A stretch of DNA of 64,000 bases from Dipteris shenzhenensis (taxonomy: Eukaryota; Polypodiophyta; Polypodiopsida; Gleicheniales), in assembly GCA_047967505.1 (NCBI GenBank), contig CM106539.1. One strand, written 5' to 3'. The position numbers and the translations under genes are program-made. A model generated the notes under the pieces. The model saw nothing but the letters and a program-made list of their open reading frames with translations. It was not told the DNA's origin and did no database searches. Below, one piece after another: positions 22,946 through 33,649 of this stretch (the first letter of the stretch is position 1; each line of letters starts with the position of its first letter).

Positions 22946-25872
22946 ACATATACTTGGAAGGCACTAGCACGGTAGAAGGAGTAAAGCAATGCGTAAATGA
23001 AGTTAAAGTAAGAAGCTAGATCAAATAGAGTTGCGATCAATGCAGCAGACACATACCTCTATCTCATCCATGCTAAAAGGTATGGTCATGAGAATCTATA
23101 CACAATGATGCAATTAGCTTGAATATAATAAGTGAGCATTTACCTAAGCTTTAGGCAGAAGAGTGATGCTTTCACAACATAACAAATTGAGTTGGTAGAC
23201 AATATACTATGAGGTGCACAAGAGTGGAAAAGCTGCACAGTTGAATATATTTGAGCTTTATGTCAGATTTCAATAGTAGTTTCATGTCATCACCACGAGA
23301 TAAGTGAAAACATGGTTACACCAAATGCATAACATTGTCCAAGCTTTATACTTCCCAAAAATTAAAATCTATGTTTCTCATGAGCAAATGCTACATTGAA
23401 GCATTATTCGAAGGCAGTGGAGGATAATCACCACAAAGACCTTCATGACATCAATTGTCAGCTAGAGAAATCTCTATGATATAATTCTTTGAAAGGAAAG
23501 GAAATTCATGAACTTGTACGTGACTTGCAAAGAATGCAAGTTGCACTAAACATAGTGTAGGCTACAAGGAACAGGCTTGAAGTTGAAGCCACGAAACTAA
23601 AGGATAATCTTGTGCAGGTTTAGGAGGAAAGATTAACCTTGCAACAGACCACATTCTCACACATGGAATAGCAAAGAGGAGATCAAAGGGTTAAGAGATT
23701 CTATTGTGAGTAAGGAAACATAAATTCAAGGATTGAGATTAAGGTAAAATTGCTACAATCCACACTATCCCATACCAAGGAATAAGAACAAAACTGGCTA
23801 GATCAGCAAGCTCAGTGGGAAGTTCTCAGTTAGCAAATGAAAGAAAGAAACATTGCTTATGGCAATGAATTGCTTGATGTTCACCAACAAGCAATGCTAT
23901 AGTTGTCAAAGAGAGAGAACATTTAGCTTGAAGAGAAAGAAAACCTAGTCACTCAAATTCAGCAAACATAGAAAGAAATTGGGTTACATTCCTAGTTGGG
24001 ACTTCCAACCATGGTCATGTTCAAAATCTTACCTCTCTAGAGCAGCATAATGAAGTCGACTAGAGCCAACATGAGCACCAAATTTAGAGAGGTCGTTGCT
24101 GGTTGATGTGACATGTGTCTTGCCCCAAGCCCTCTATCTGCATATACTTGTCCATAGGTAGCCAGAGAAGCAATAACATGAAACATTCCTTTAAATCAAC
24201 ATATCGTGCAAAAAAATGAGCAGAGTAAAAAATCATTTGCTAGAGGAAATCAAAACAAGATCTTAAAGCAACAATAGTGATTTATTACTTGCCAAAAAAG
24301 TGAGTAGAGTGACCAAAAAGCATTTGCTAAAGGAAACCTACGTAGGCAAGGATATTGCTATCCAATGAGCTTTGAACTTTAAGATCCAACCTGTGGGTTT
24401 TTCACAATCATAGCCAATAAGCTGCCACTAGCGTGAGTTGCCACAGTACTGCACTGAACACCTGCTGCTCAATATTGCTATAGCCAAAGCCAAGAAGAGA
24501 TGATGAGGCATCTACAACAAGAAGTTTACGAGGAAGAAGATGCATCCAGCATGCTCTTTAGTGCTATGCATTCAGCTTTTCTACTTTAAATCTCCCCTTG
24601 CTTTCCAGATCGTGGATAGACAAAAGGGCGCCATGGCGGAAAAGAGTGCGAGGTGGTGCTCCGTGAGGAAGGTGAGGTCGATGGCTCCTCCACGGGATGA
24701 CATCCACATGCTTGGAACTCATCAGGAAAAGAAGGGAAGGGCAGGAACTTCTTGAAGTATACTTCTATGCTAAGCTGGAGGAGGCCGAGAAGGGGACAAT
24801 AGTTGCTACTCACGGTATTGAGAGGAGATAAAGCTCAAAATCATGGATGTGACTAGAGATATAGGGAGGGGGTGAAACCAAAATCAGTGCATCTATACTC
24901 TCGAGGAATGGCGGGAGAAATTGAAACCAATATGTATATCCTCTCAAGAAAGGGAGGGCAAAATTGAGCTTGTGAAAGTGAGTGAAAAGGTTTTTTTTGG
25001 GCTAAAAATGACATATAAAAGTCTATTAGAATAGCCCTTTCATATCAAATGGTTTTTTCCCTAGTCACATAGTGGCGAAAACATCACTTTAGTCACTTTG
25101 GAAATATTATAATATTGCATATATGTACATATACATATATTATTATATGTATATATATCTTAACAACCACACGTACATTGAGAAATATGAAATCCCATAA
25201 CTATTCCACAAATCCACAACTCCTAAATGAATGAATTATATGCCATTCATCTTGTCTTGTAATAATAATAATAGAAGCAAACCACTGCACTAGTGGTAGT
25301 TATATTCCTAGTGTGTGTGCAACCAACCACCGTGTTGGTGAGCAACCACCGCACTGATGGTAGTTAAGTTAATGTCCTCATAATAATAGAAGCAAACCAC
25401 CATGCTAGTTGCAATTAATATCTTAGTGCACAACCAACCTCCGAGCTGTAACCAACCAATGCTATTACATTAGAAGCTATTATACTAGAATGAATATTTT
25501 ATCAGCACTTTCTACTATTTTCACAATACCCAATGATGTCTTTAAATTATCCACTATTCTCACTAGCTTTGAAAATTAGTCTCATCCACAACCTCTTTCA
25601 TATCTAGATGTCCTATGATCCTTGAAAAAATGTTAGACTTCGCTCTCAAGTCCAAGTTTTTTGGATCTGCTGGAAATATTGCACAACTATTAATGTCAGG
25701 TGTATCATCAGTGCATTGAGTGAGTTGCTTTAATGGTGTGGCACTTCCAATGCAGAGTTCTCCATGCTGCACATGACCATATTTCAATGGTATATCATGA
25801 ATTAATGAATGGTACAGGAAGAAAATAAGTCAAAAGATGCATGCTCAATCTTATTGTATGAAAAAGTCATCC

Positions 25873-25876
<4 letters not shown>
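22946..25876. other. Unassigned AT-rich spacer
   Basis: No recognisable coding sequence. 25265-25450 has a loose repeat of AACCACCGTGCTAGTGG-like phrases. Short open frames (for example 24540-24755) show no motif. Confidence 0.4.

Positions 25877-25957
<81 letters not shown>
25877..25957. repeat. (GA)n microsatellite
   Basis: Near-pure GAGAGA dinucleotide repeat, broken once by AATCA near 25910. Its Arg-Glu translation is not a real protein. Confidence 0.95.
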
Positions 25958-25959
<2 letters not shown>

Positions 25960-26439
25960 TAGAATTGTACATTTATCCACAAGAGACATAATCGTACACT
26001 CAACATGTCAATTGGATTTTGTGCCAAAGAGAGATAATCATACATTCAAAAGCGTGAGGGATCTAGTGAGAGAGAAGGGGAGAGAATCATATAGCCAAAG
26101 CAGTTTGCAGAGAGAGAGAGGGATGGACCTCCTATGAAGATGAGCCGAGAGAATTGCAAAGTCAATAGGACTTAGATGTGTGTGACCGATTCCACGAGAG
26201 AGAAGAGAGTCAAGTGTCAATGGTCTCAAACACATGCGACTGATTCCACGAGAGAGAAGAGAGTCACTTTAGAGTAGATTGTAAATCGTGGACTCCTCGA
26301 CATGTGTGGGGTAAGACAAATCAGATTAGACAATGTGCGGGGACTCCTTGTTATGTGAGGATAAGCATCTTTTCTTCCATAGTAGTAGACAATTTAGGAC
26401 AAAATCTATGCTAAGACCCTGCTAGCTGTTTGCCAAAAA

Positions 26440-27891
26440 GAGTACTTTTCTAAACATCGTAGCATGATTTCACCCTTCCCAATTGGTAGATATAAGGATG
26501 GGTGTTGTGATAAAGGCACCACTTTAAAAGCTCAAAGGCTTGGTCGCACTCTTCAATCCATAAGAATTCCACCAACAATTTGAAAAGTATCGTGGCATAC
26601 CACAATATAAATCTTCTATAGTAGCTGGCATGCCCCATTAAGACCTATACACCTTTGGAATTTGTAGGAGGAGGCAATTGCATGATGATTTTGATTTTTC
26701 CCATGTCAGTTTTGCAATCCCATGTTAAGAAACGATGCATCCCAAAACACCTCTGTGGGTGACCACCTTGAACTGGCATTTTGTTGGATTTAAGGAGGTG
26801 CCATACTCCTTGCATTTGATTAGAACTACTTTACGACATTTTAAGTGGTCTTGCTTGTTGGAGTGGATGCACAAATCATCCAAGAATACTGCATGAATCT
26901 ACTCAAAAATGATTGGCAATGAACATGACACTCTCTAGAATGTGTTTGGGGCATTACATAGGCCGAAGGGCATGAACCTATAAGCAAATATGCCCCATTT
27001 TGTAGGAAATGCTATTTTGGATTGGTCATCAGGAGCAATTTGCACTTGGTTATAGCCACTACAGCCATCCAAGAAGCTGTATATCTCTCTAATCCAGCCA
27101 CCTTTTCCAACATTGGTTCTATAAGTGGTCGAGGATAGCTAGCAATCCCTGATTGTGGTGGCATTCACATTATTTAAGTTAACACATATCCCTAGCTTGT
27201 TGTTGCGTTTAGGTGCGATGTGATGATGGGTGAAATCCAATCAGTGTGCACTATCTAATAGATCAATCCTGCATCTAAAAGTTTTTCCAGTTCATCATAC
27301 ACCATGGTGCCATATTTTGGATTTGTTCTATATGGTCCACATATCTTAGGGTGGACACCTTCCCTAATAGGGATAGTGTGTACTACCACTTTTAGTGAAA
27401 TTCCCCTCATTTCCTTGTATGACCATGCTAGGCAGTCTCGCTATTCCATTAGGAGTTCTTTAGATTTGTTACAGTTTCTTTTGTGAGCTATTTCCCAATA
27501 ATACCAATTTCTCCTCCTCCCCTTCAAGGGTGAGGCTTATTGTTATAGTTTTTTCTGGTCCCTCATACATTGGAGTCTCTCCATGTTATCAGTTTCTTGC
27601 ACTTTAGATTCTTGTACTAGTCTTGTCATTGCTATGGGGACACTATCACTAGTGTAGTTCTTGAAGTACTCTGGTACTTCACAAAGATCAACCTCTGATG
27701 GTGTTGAACTAGCCTTACATTGGCCATGGTCACTCGGTGGCATAAAATCATTAACCAGTTTTTAAGGATCTTGTGAACTTTCTTTTTCTGGCTTAAACTT
27801 TCAAAACTTTTTACATTGGGAGTTGTTGGGCAACTTTTCCACTACAAATTATTCCCAAGAAGTAGTTCATTTGTTGTTCACACTCCTGTAA
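26440..27891 (-). pseudogene. Ty3/gypsy reverse transcriptase relic (distal half of a split element)
   Basis: Minus-strand reading across frames gives YDELEKLLDAGLI, YSFLDGCSGYNQVQIAPDDQ, KIAFPTKWGIFAYRFMPFGL, VFLDDLCIHSNKQDH (the catalytic box at 26872-26889 is FLDD), then GHASYYRRFI and EECDQAFELLKW of the RT/RNase H connection. Stops and frameshifts are frequent. No integrase follows on the left. It is continuous with the gag and protease part at 39107-42300, interrupted by CACTA B at a TAA site. Confidence 0.88.
27889..27891. repeat. Target-site duplication TAA, left of CACTA B
   Basis: TAA directly before CACTACTACAC; the identical TAA follows the right terminus at 39107-39109. A 3-bp duplication is diagnostic for CACTA elements. 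Confidence 0.93.
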
Positions 27892-27987
27892 CACTACTAC
27901 ACACGCATCCTATTGCGACGTTTACGTACCGACGATTAGCGCCCGCTTAGCGTTAATCGTCGGTATAAAAATCGGGTGTCGTAAATC

Positions 27988-28130
27988 GTCGCTATATAGC
28001 GACTTTTAATAAGAGTCGCTATATAGCGACGTTAGTAATGGTCGCTATATAGCGACTTTTAAAGGTCGCTATATAGCGACTTTAGTAAAAGTCGCTATAT
28101 AACGACTTTTAAAAGTCGCTATATAGCGAC
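27988..28130. repeat. Left subterminal palindromes of CACTA B
   Basis: Six copies of GTCGCTATATAGCGAC at 27988-28003, 28015-28030, 28041-28056, 28065-28080, 28091-28106 (with AACGAC) and 28115-28130. Start-to-start spacing is 24-27 bp, about two and a half helical turns. A degenerate seventh (TATTATAGCGAC) follows. Confidence 0.94.
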
Positions 28131-28330
28131 ACTGAGACTATATTATAGCGACGTTTTCCAGAGAGGTTTTTTTTTTTTTTTTAGCCTTAAAATTTATTTT
28201 CTTCCAATGACAAAATTTTTTAAATTTTCATACATGTTTGAGCTCATAGAGAAATAAAAAATGAGAGCATGTACATCAAGCCTTTGAAGCTCATATATTC
28301 ATGTCCAAGTTGGAGATGAGAAAAATCAAA

Positions 28331-31300
28331 TTAAATAAGAGCATTTACATCAACTGTTTCATCTTGAGCCAAGTCTAAGGCGCCAAGCAAGTCTATCTCC
28401 AACTCTATACCGAGTTGATCTCCTATATCATCATCGTACTCTAGCATCGTACGTTCACCTAAAAGTATTCGATCATCTTCTTCAATTAAGCTTAAGTGTG
28501 GTGATCGATCTTGACGATTGTTGTCTTCCTCATCAATATCGTGATCTCTATCCTCCTCCCGTGCGATGTCATTATGCGCATCTTCCTCTTGCCTCATATG
28601 GTGATCTACATCTTCTTCGCTAGATTCATCAATTGGATCCGGATTTGGTAGTGGCATCTCCATATCCACATCTCGATCTTCAAAAATCTGCTTTCTTCGT
28701 GGTGCAACTTGGATCACGTACCACCATCTTGGATCAGAACGATCCGGATGAAAAACCACCTATATTGAAGATGAAAAATCACGTGCCAAATGTCGTCAAT
28801 TATATATATATCAATGGACTTAAAAAACGAAAGCTTCGACTAATTGAATCATTAGTATGCACCTGCTCACAGTGCTCGGGAAGAACAAAAGTATCACTTT
28901 CATCGGTCCAATGTTTGGTGGAGTCTATTGCAAAGAGACCGCTACCATCTTTTCTCACAGTTGCATGGGGACCGTTGTAAGTAGTTCTAAACCATTTTAC
29001 ATCAAGAATGAAAATAGTAAATCGTCTGAAATCAATTTCATAGATGTCGCGTATGGTTCCACAATAATCCAACTGTGAGGAGAGAAGATTGGTATCCGAA
29101 GCACTTGCTCGGCTATCTTGTGTGAAGTTAGCCATGACTCCACAATCATACGTGACTCTCTTTGAATCGATGCGTTCTATGCGAAAATGTCGTCCATATG
29201 ACCATAATGCACTGTACTTTTTGTACTGTAAAAGAGCATCATTAAAACAATGAAGATGCACCTATTTTATAGCATATATTGCCACAAATAATTACTTAAT
29301 TACATCAAGAGATAAGAAACTTACATGCACCATACAACTCCCGCTCGCGCTCGTTTATTGTCTCTCCATCACGTTCGGCTTTACGTATAGCTAGTTGTAG
29401 CCAATCAAGTGACATGTGAGTAGGGAGAAGAGCCAGATCTCGTGGATATGGTTGTGATCGCCTGTACATTACTCTGAATCTCGTCCTTGCATTTATTCTT
29501 TCTGCTTTGGCCACTTCATATCTCTCAATCCACTTCTGCATCTCAGGGCTATTGAGGATACAAAACTTATTGAATTTCTCCATTTGCTCTTCGCTCATCT
29601 TTCTTTCAATCCCTTTTCCTTGGGGGACCTCGCCAATGATGCGATCATCATCCTTGTTGTGCCAAGCTTGCGGCATATCAGGATCCGTGGATGCAAGAAA
29701 CTCTGTGATATATACTAATGACTCTTGCACAAGCCATCCCTCTGCCATGCTTGCTTCTGGTCTTGCTCTTTGTCTTACAAACCCCTTTAAAGTTTTCATA
29801 AACCGCTCGAGAAAAAACATCCATCGATTATGAACGGTACCTGCTATAGCCACCTCATCAACTATGTGCACAAGCAAGTGGACTTGAGTTGTCATAATGC
29901 TTGAGGGAAAGTGCTTCTCAAGCAAGCATACGGCTTCGATGGATTCCACCCTAGCCTTCTCGATGCTCGATATAGAGATCTCTTTTTGAGATATCCACCT
30001 ATTTCACATGTCCATGCATATGTAAGATATTTGAGATATCCACCTATTTCACATGTCCATGAAGAAAATACATAATGCGAATTGATAGTAAGCATACCTC
30101 ACAATACCACAGATCTTGAATATAGCATTTCTAACATCTTCTTGTAAGCACCCTTTTATTGTAATTGGAAGGATGAACTATCAAAGCAACAATGAAATCA
30201 TGTCAACAATATAACATAATAATAATTACGCTAATGCCTTGTACTATTATCGGTACACTAATTCTACTTAGAATACCTGTAAGACCTTGTGCCAATCATG
30301 GGACTTGAGGCCACTAAGCTTATTGTCCTTTGAAAATGCTCCTTTCAAGCAACGCATGTACCCTGTCGGTGTTTGAAAAGAGGCAATGTCTGCCTTGATC
30401 GCTGCCTCCTCCCTCGTAGAGAGGATCCACGTTGCTTTCGGGAGGACAACTTTTCCTGAAGCATGCACTTGGGGCCACAAACGAGACATCCTATTCATAG
30501 CACGCAAGTCTTCTCGCACTCCTCTCGAGTCCTTGGAACCAACCAAGTGTGCCCAAATGGTAGCCCCCACATTCTTAAAGATATGCATGGGATCCAAGAG
30601 ATGATTGATTTGTAACTGACCCCAATAAGGAAGCTCGTGAAAGATCGATAGCCTCTTCATACCAGGAGGAGGTTCCTCTCCATTCTCCCTCCAAGCTTGA
30701 ATCCAATCACTTGCTTTCAAATATGATGGTGGTGGATCAAGCTGACCTCCACGTGCGAGATGGTCGAGCGGAAGGTATCGAGCATGACCTTCATAAACAT
30801 TTTTCCTCATGTGTTTGGAGTAGCGTGCAAGCGATTTCAGAGCGGGTCCACAAACAGGACAAGCATGGTACCCACTTGTAACAAGCCCTGCACGCGTGCA
30901 TGAATATGTTAGTACAAGACATGCGTGCAAAAGAGAGTAAAAAAAGCATAATCCCTCATTGTACATGTAAAGACATAACCACGTACCTGCGCACTCTCCA
31001 TATCCTGGGTAGTCATGCATGGTCCACATCAAGATACCCCTGACGGAAATATCATTGGTATGCCTAGGAGCTCTGGAAATATCAAAGACCTGCACTCCTC
31101 TCCATAATATCTGTAACTCCTCTATCAAAGGTGCCATGTACACGTCCATGTTTCTTGCCTTGTACTTTCCTGGCACAAGTAGTGCAAGCATGAGGTGTCC
31201 CTTTTTTATTGTTAGCCATGGTGGGATATTGTAATTCACCACGACTATGGGCCATGTCGACCAAGATGTCGAGCGTAACCCGAAAGGATTCACGCCGTCC

Positions 31301-32385
31301 ATGGCTAGCCCAAGATGTAAGTTGTGTGGCTCTCTCGCAAAGTCCGGCCACTGATTATCTATGTGCTTCCAAGCCGCACAATCTGCGGGAATCCTCAATG
31401 TGTGATCAGTGGACCGATGAGATGCATGCCATGTCATCAACTCCGCTATGGATTTGCATCGAAACATGTGTTGTATTCTTGCAATGATGGGAAAGTGTCT
31501 TAAGACCTTTACCGGTATCCTCTCACCCTGCAAGTCATCTCTATATCGTTGTTCCCCACACTTTGGACAACTAGCCAAATCTCCATGCTCACGACGAAAG
31601 AGAATACAATCATTACGGCAAGCATGGATGGTATCATAATCCATACCCACCATTGTTAGCATCTTTTTCGCTTCATCTCTTGATGCGGGCATGGTATTTG
31701 GTGCAGGCAACATCTTTTGGAGCAACCTATGACAAAGACACTATCCAAATGATGATTCTCAAAACAAACAATATCCAAATAATGAGTCAATCAAATTAAT
31801 GCAAGGGCTAACCTCATTAAGGCCGAGACACTTGTATCCGACCATCCATACTGTACTTGTAGATTCAAGATTGAGAGACAAGCACGTAGTTTAGACATCC
31901 TGGCACCCTCGTACAATTGTGTTGACTGCAACTCTCGCATTTTCACCTCAGACTCTGACATCACGTGTACGTGGGATGTAGTGCCCCTAAAAATGGAATC
32001 CATCATGTCGACCATACCCTCGTCGTCATCTGGGAGACTATAGTCTTGTTGAAAGTGAGAAGGTATATGTGTACCCTCGTCACCCTCATCATCCTGTCAT
32101 AAGCTCATTCGTGTAAATAGAAGATCTTCTAATTCTGGGTATACAATAAGATTGCGAACTTAAATAGCTTTGACTTACCGATGATCCATCAACATGTGCA
32201 ACACCAACGGGGGGTACTGGTTCCGGCTCCTCCCCATACATCCGCAAGTGGCGCATGATAATACGACGTTGATGTCGTACTTCTCGCTTGCAATGAGTGC
32301 AATGACAATATAACCTCTCCGTAAGCCACTTCGTGCTCCCGGGCGTTGGCGCATCATCGGATGAGCTTCCACTCGTCCCTTCCAT
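28331..32385 (-). pseudogene. TNP2-type CACTA transposase, copy B, one frameshift
   Basis: Eight coding exons by splice signals and open frame: 32385-32179, 32093-31813, 31726-30987, 30887-30277, 30177-30098, 29998-29325, 29261-28863, 28759-28331. An undamaged version would be about 1143 residues. Visible parts: CHCTHCKREV zinc-like N-terminus; Cys199, 203, 216, 219; AMDGVNPFG (Asp306) and LLDPMHIFKNV (Asp508), the conserved acidic blocks of Transposase_21; a DUF4218-like part with LEKHFPSSI and RWMFFLERFMKTLKG; a DUF4216-like part with YCGTIRDIYEIDF; an acidic tail. Compared with copy C, 11 bases are missing near 29335 at the end of exon 6, which shifts the frame and removes the last 270 or so residues. 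Confidence 0.9.
29994..30060. repeat. Duplicated intron-exon junction at TNP2 exon 6
   Basis: The segment GAGATATCCACCTATTTCAC and its ATGTCCATG extension occur twice about 45 bp apart. Each carries an acceptor-like TGAAATAG before GTGGATATCTCA (minus strand). The inner one keeps the frame of exon 6. The same duplication is in copy C. Confidence 0.75.
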
Positions 32386-32417
32386 CTACACTTATAAAAC
32401 CAAAACATAAGCATGAA

Positions 32418-32598
32418 GAGGAGATGTACACAATTATGAGCATAGCATGTTTAATTTGAGCTTCTCTTGAGGCTATATAAAAAGAATGACATCGCTATAT
32501 AGTAAGGATTGAAACAAAAAATCCTATATAGTAAGGCTATGTAGTAAGAGGAGATATTGACAATTATAGGCATAGCATGTTTGAGTCACAAGAGGCCT
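32418..32598 (-). promoter_or_regulatory. TNP2 leader with a 50-bp direct repeat and half-palindromes
   Basis: 32418-32472 and 32548-32598 share AGGAGAT..ACAATTAT..GCATAGCATGTTT and the AGAGGC ending. Between them are GCTATATAGTAAGG and TATATAGTAAGG, looking like half-sites of the 16-bp palindrome. On the minus strand an acceptor GTGTAG directly precedes the TNP2 ATG, so part of this is probably a leader intron. Conserved in A and C. Confidence 0.55.
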
Positions 32599-32621
32599 CA
32601 TTAAAAAACAAACAGTAAGCG

Positions 32622-32751
32622 TCGCTATATAGCGACGCTCTGTTCCGTCGCTATATAGCGACGATTTTAATTGAAAGCGTCGCTATATAGCGACGTTTTC
32701 AATTAAAAACGTCGCTATATAGCGACGAATAAGCGTCGCTATATAGCGACG
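32622..32751. promoter_or_regulatory. Central palindrome cluster of CACTA B
   Basis: Five perfect GTCGCTATATAGCGAC sites: 32622-32637, 32648-32663, 32680-32695, 32712-32727 and 32736-32751. They lie between the TNP2 start (minus) and the leader of the second gene (plus). The same sites at the element ends suggest that one protein recognises both, linking transposition to control of expression (inference). Confidence 0.8.
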
Positions 32752-32978
32752 CTGTGGGTTAAAACCCGAAACGCCGAAACCCGCGGCGTTTTGCTCAAAG
32801 CTTTCCTAATCTCTAAACTAAGCTCTCCAAAATCTCCTCCCACCTATTTTCACTGACCTCCCATCTATTCCAAGCAACCTCCTACCCTATTTCCCACTCC
32901 TCACCCTCCTCCTACCTCTTGTGCACCCTCTCTCTCCTTTTTCCCTCTTTGGTTTCCAGAAAGAAAGTTCTTCAAAAG

Positions 32979-33326
32979 GTGAGTTTTTTTCAACAATGTA
33001 GGTTGTTTGTTTGTTAGCTTTGGTTTTGTGAGTGTTTCTACTTGTATTGCTAAAGTTTTAAACTAGTTTTCATGCTTGATTAGAAAGGATTCAAACAAAA
33101 AACGAAATTTCAAGAAAGAAAGAAAATTTCAAGAAAGAAAGAAAGAAACTCACCTCTTCTTTCTGTATTTCTCTTCCTTCTCTTCCTTCTCTTCTCCTCA
33201 ATCTCCTCCTTTCCTTGTCTCCTCAATCTTCTCTTTCCTTGTCTCCTTTCAAGAATTTGCTTTTGTGATCTCCTCTTTCCACTAACATCTTATTTGAAAA
33301 AATGGATTGTTTTCTCTCTTTTGTAG
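32979..33326 (+). other. Putative leader intron 1 of the second gene
   Basis: Donor AAAAG/GTGAGT at 32978-32979 and acceptor TTTTGTAG at 33319-33326, with a T-rich 3' half. Copies A and C have matching junctions (CAAGAG/GTGAGT and TTTGTAG). No reading frame crosses it. The upstream exon would start somewhere between the palindromes and 32978. Confidence 0.5.
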
Positions 33327-33408
33327 TGCCAGTCCACTACACCGAGCGGGACATAGTCTCTCTTTCGTGGGCCCAGTCCACTACACCGAGCGGGACATAC
33401 TTTTACAG
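33327..33408 (+). other. Putative untranslated leader exon 2 of the second gene
   Basis: 82 bases between TTTTGTAG and TTTACAG/GTAAGTG, the same length as in A (4236-4317) and C (57935-58016). Two tandem copies of a unit around CCAGTCCACTACACCGAGCG. No ATG. Confidence 0.6.
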
Positions 33409-33458
33409 GTAAGTGCTTCCTCTTCTTTCCATTTAAGCTTTTTGTTATTTGCATTTGC

Positions 33459-33489
33459 CTGCAGCTAGCGCCTTAAGCGCTAGCTGCAG
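33459..33489. repeat. Perfect-arm palindrome next to array B
   Basis: CTGCAGCTAGCGC...GCGCTAGCTGCAG with a few central bases (CTTAA). Marks the edge of the leader intron array in A and B; half of it is deleted in C. Confidence 0.88.
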
Positions 33490-33649
33490 TGATGGGCGTA
33501 GGAACCCTCTCTTCCCCCTTCTCTTTTTCTCATTTTCCCCCTTCTCTTTTTTCCCTCTTCTCTTATTCTCTCTTTCCCCCTCTCTCTTTTCCCTTCTCTC
33601 TTTCCTTTCCCCCTTATTCTCTATTTCCGCATCCCTCTTATTCTCTTAT

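Noticed and set aside
25874-26137. Arg-Glu-rich reading frame
   Set aside because: It is a (GA)n microsatellite read through.
28633-29078. Plus-strand open frames of 73-115 codons opposite TNP2
   Set aside because: They are antisense shadows of TNP2 exons 7-8; the minus-strand product has the family motifs.
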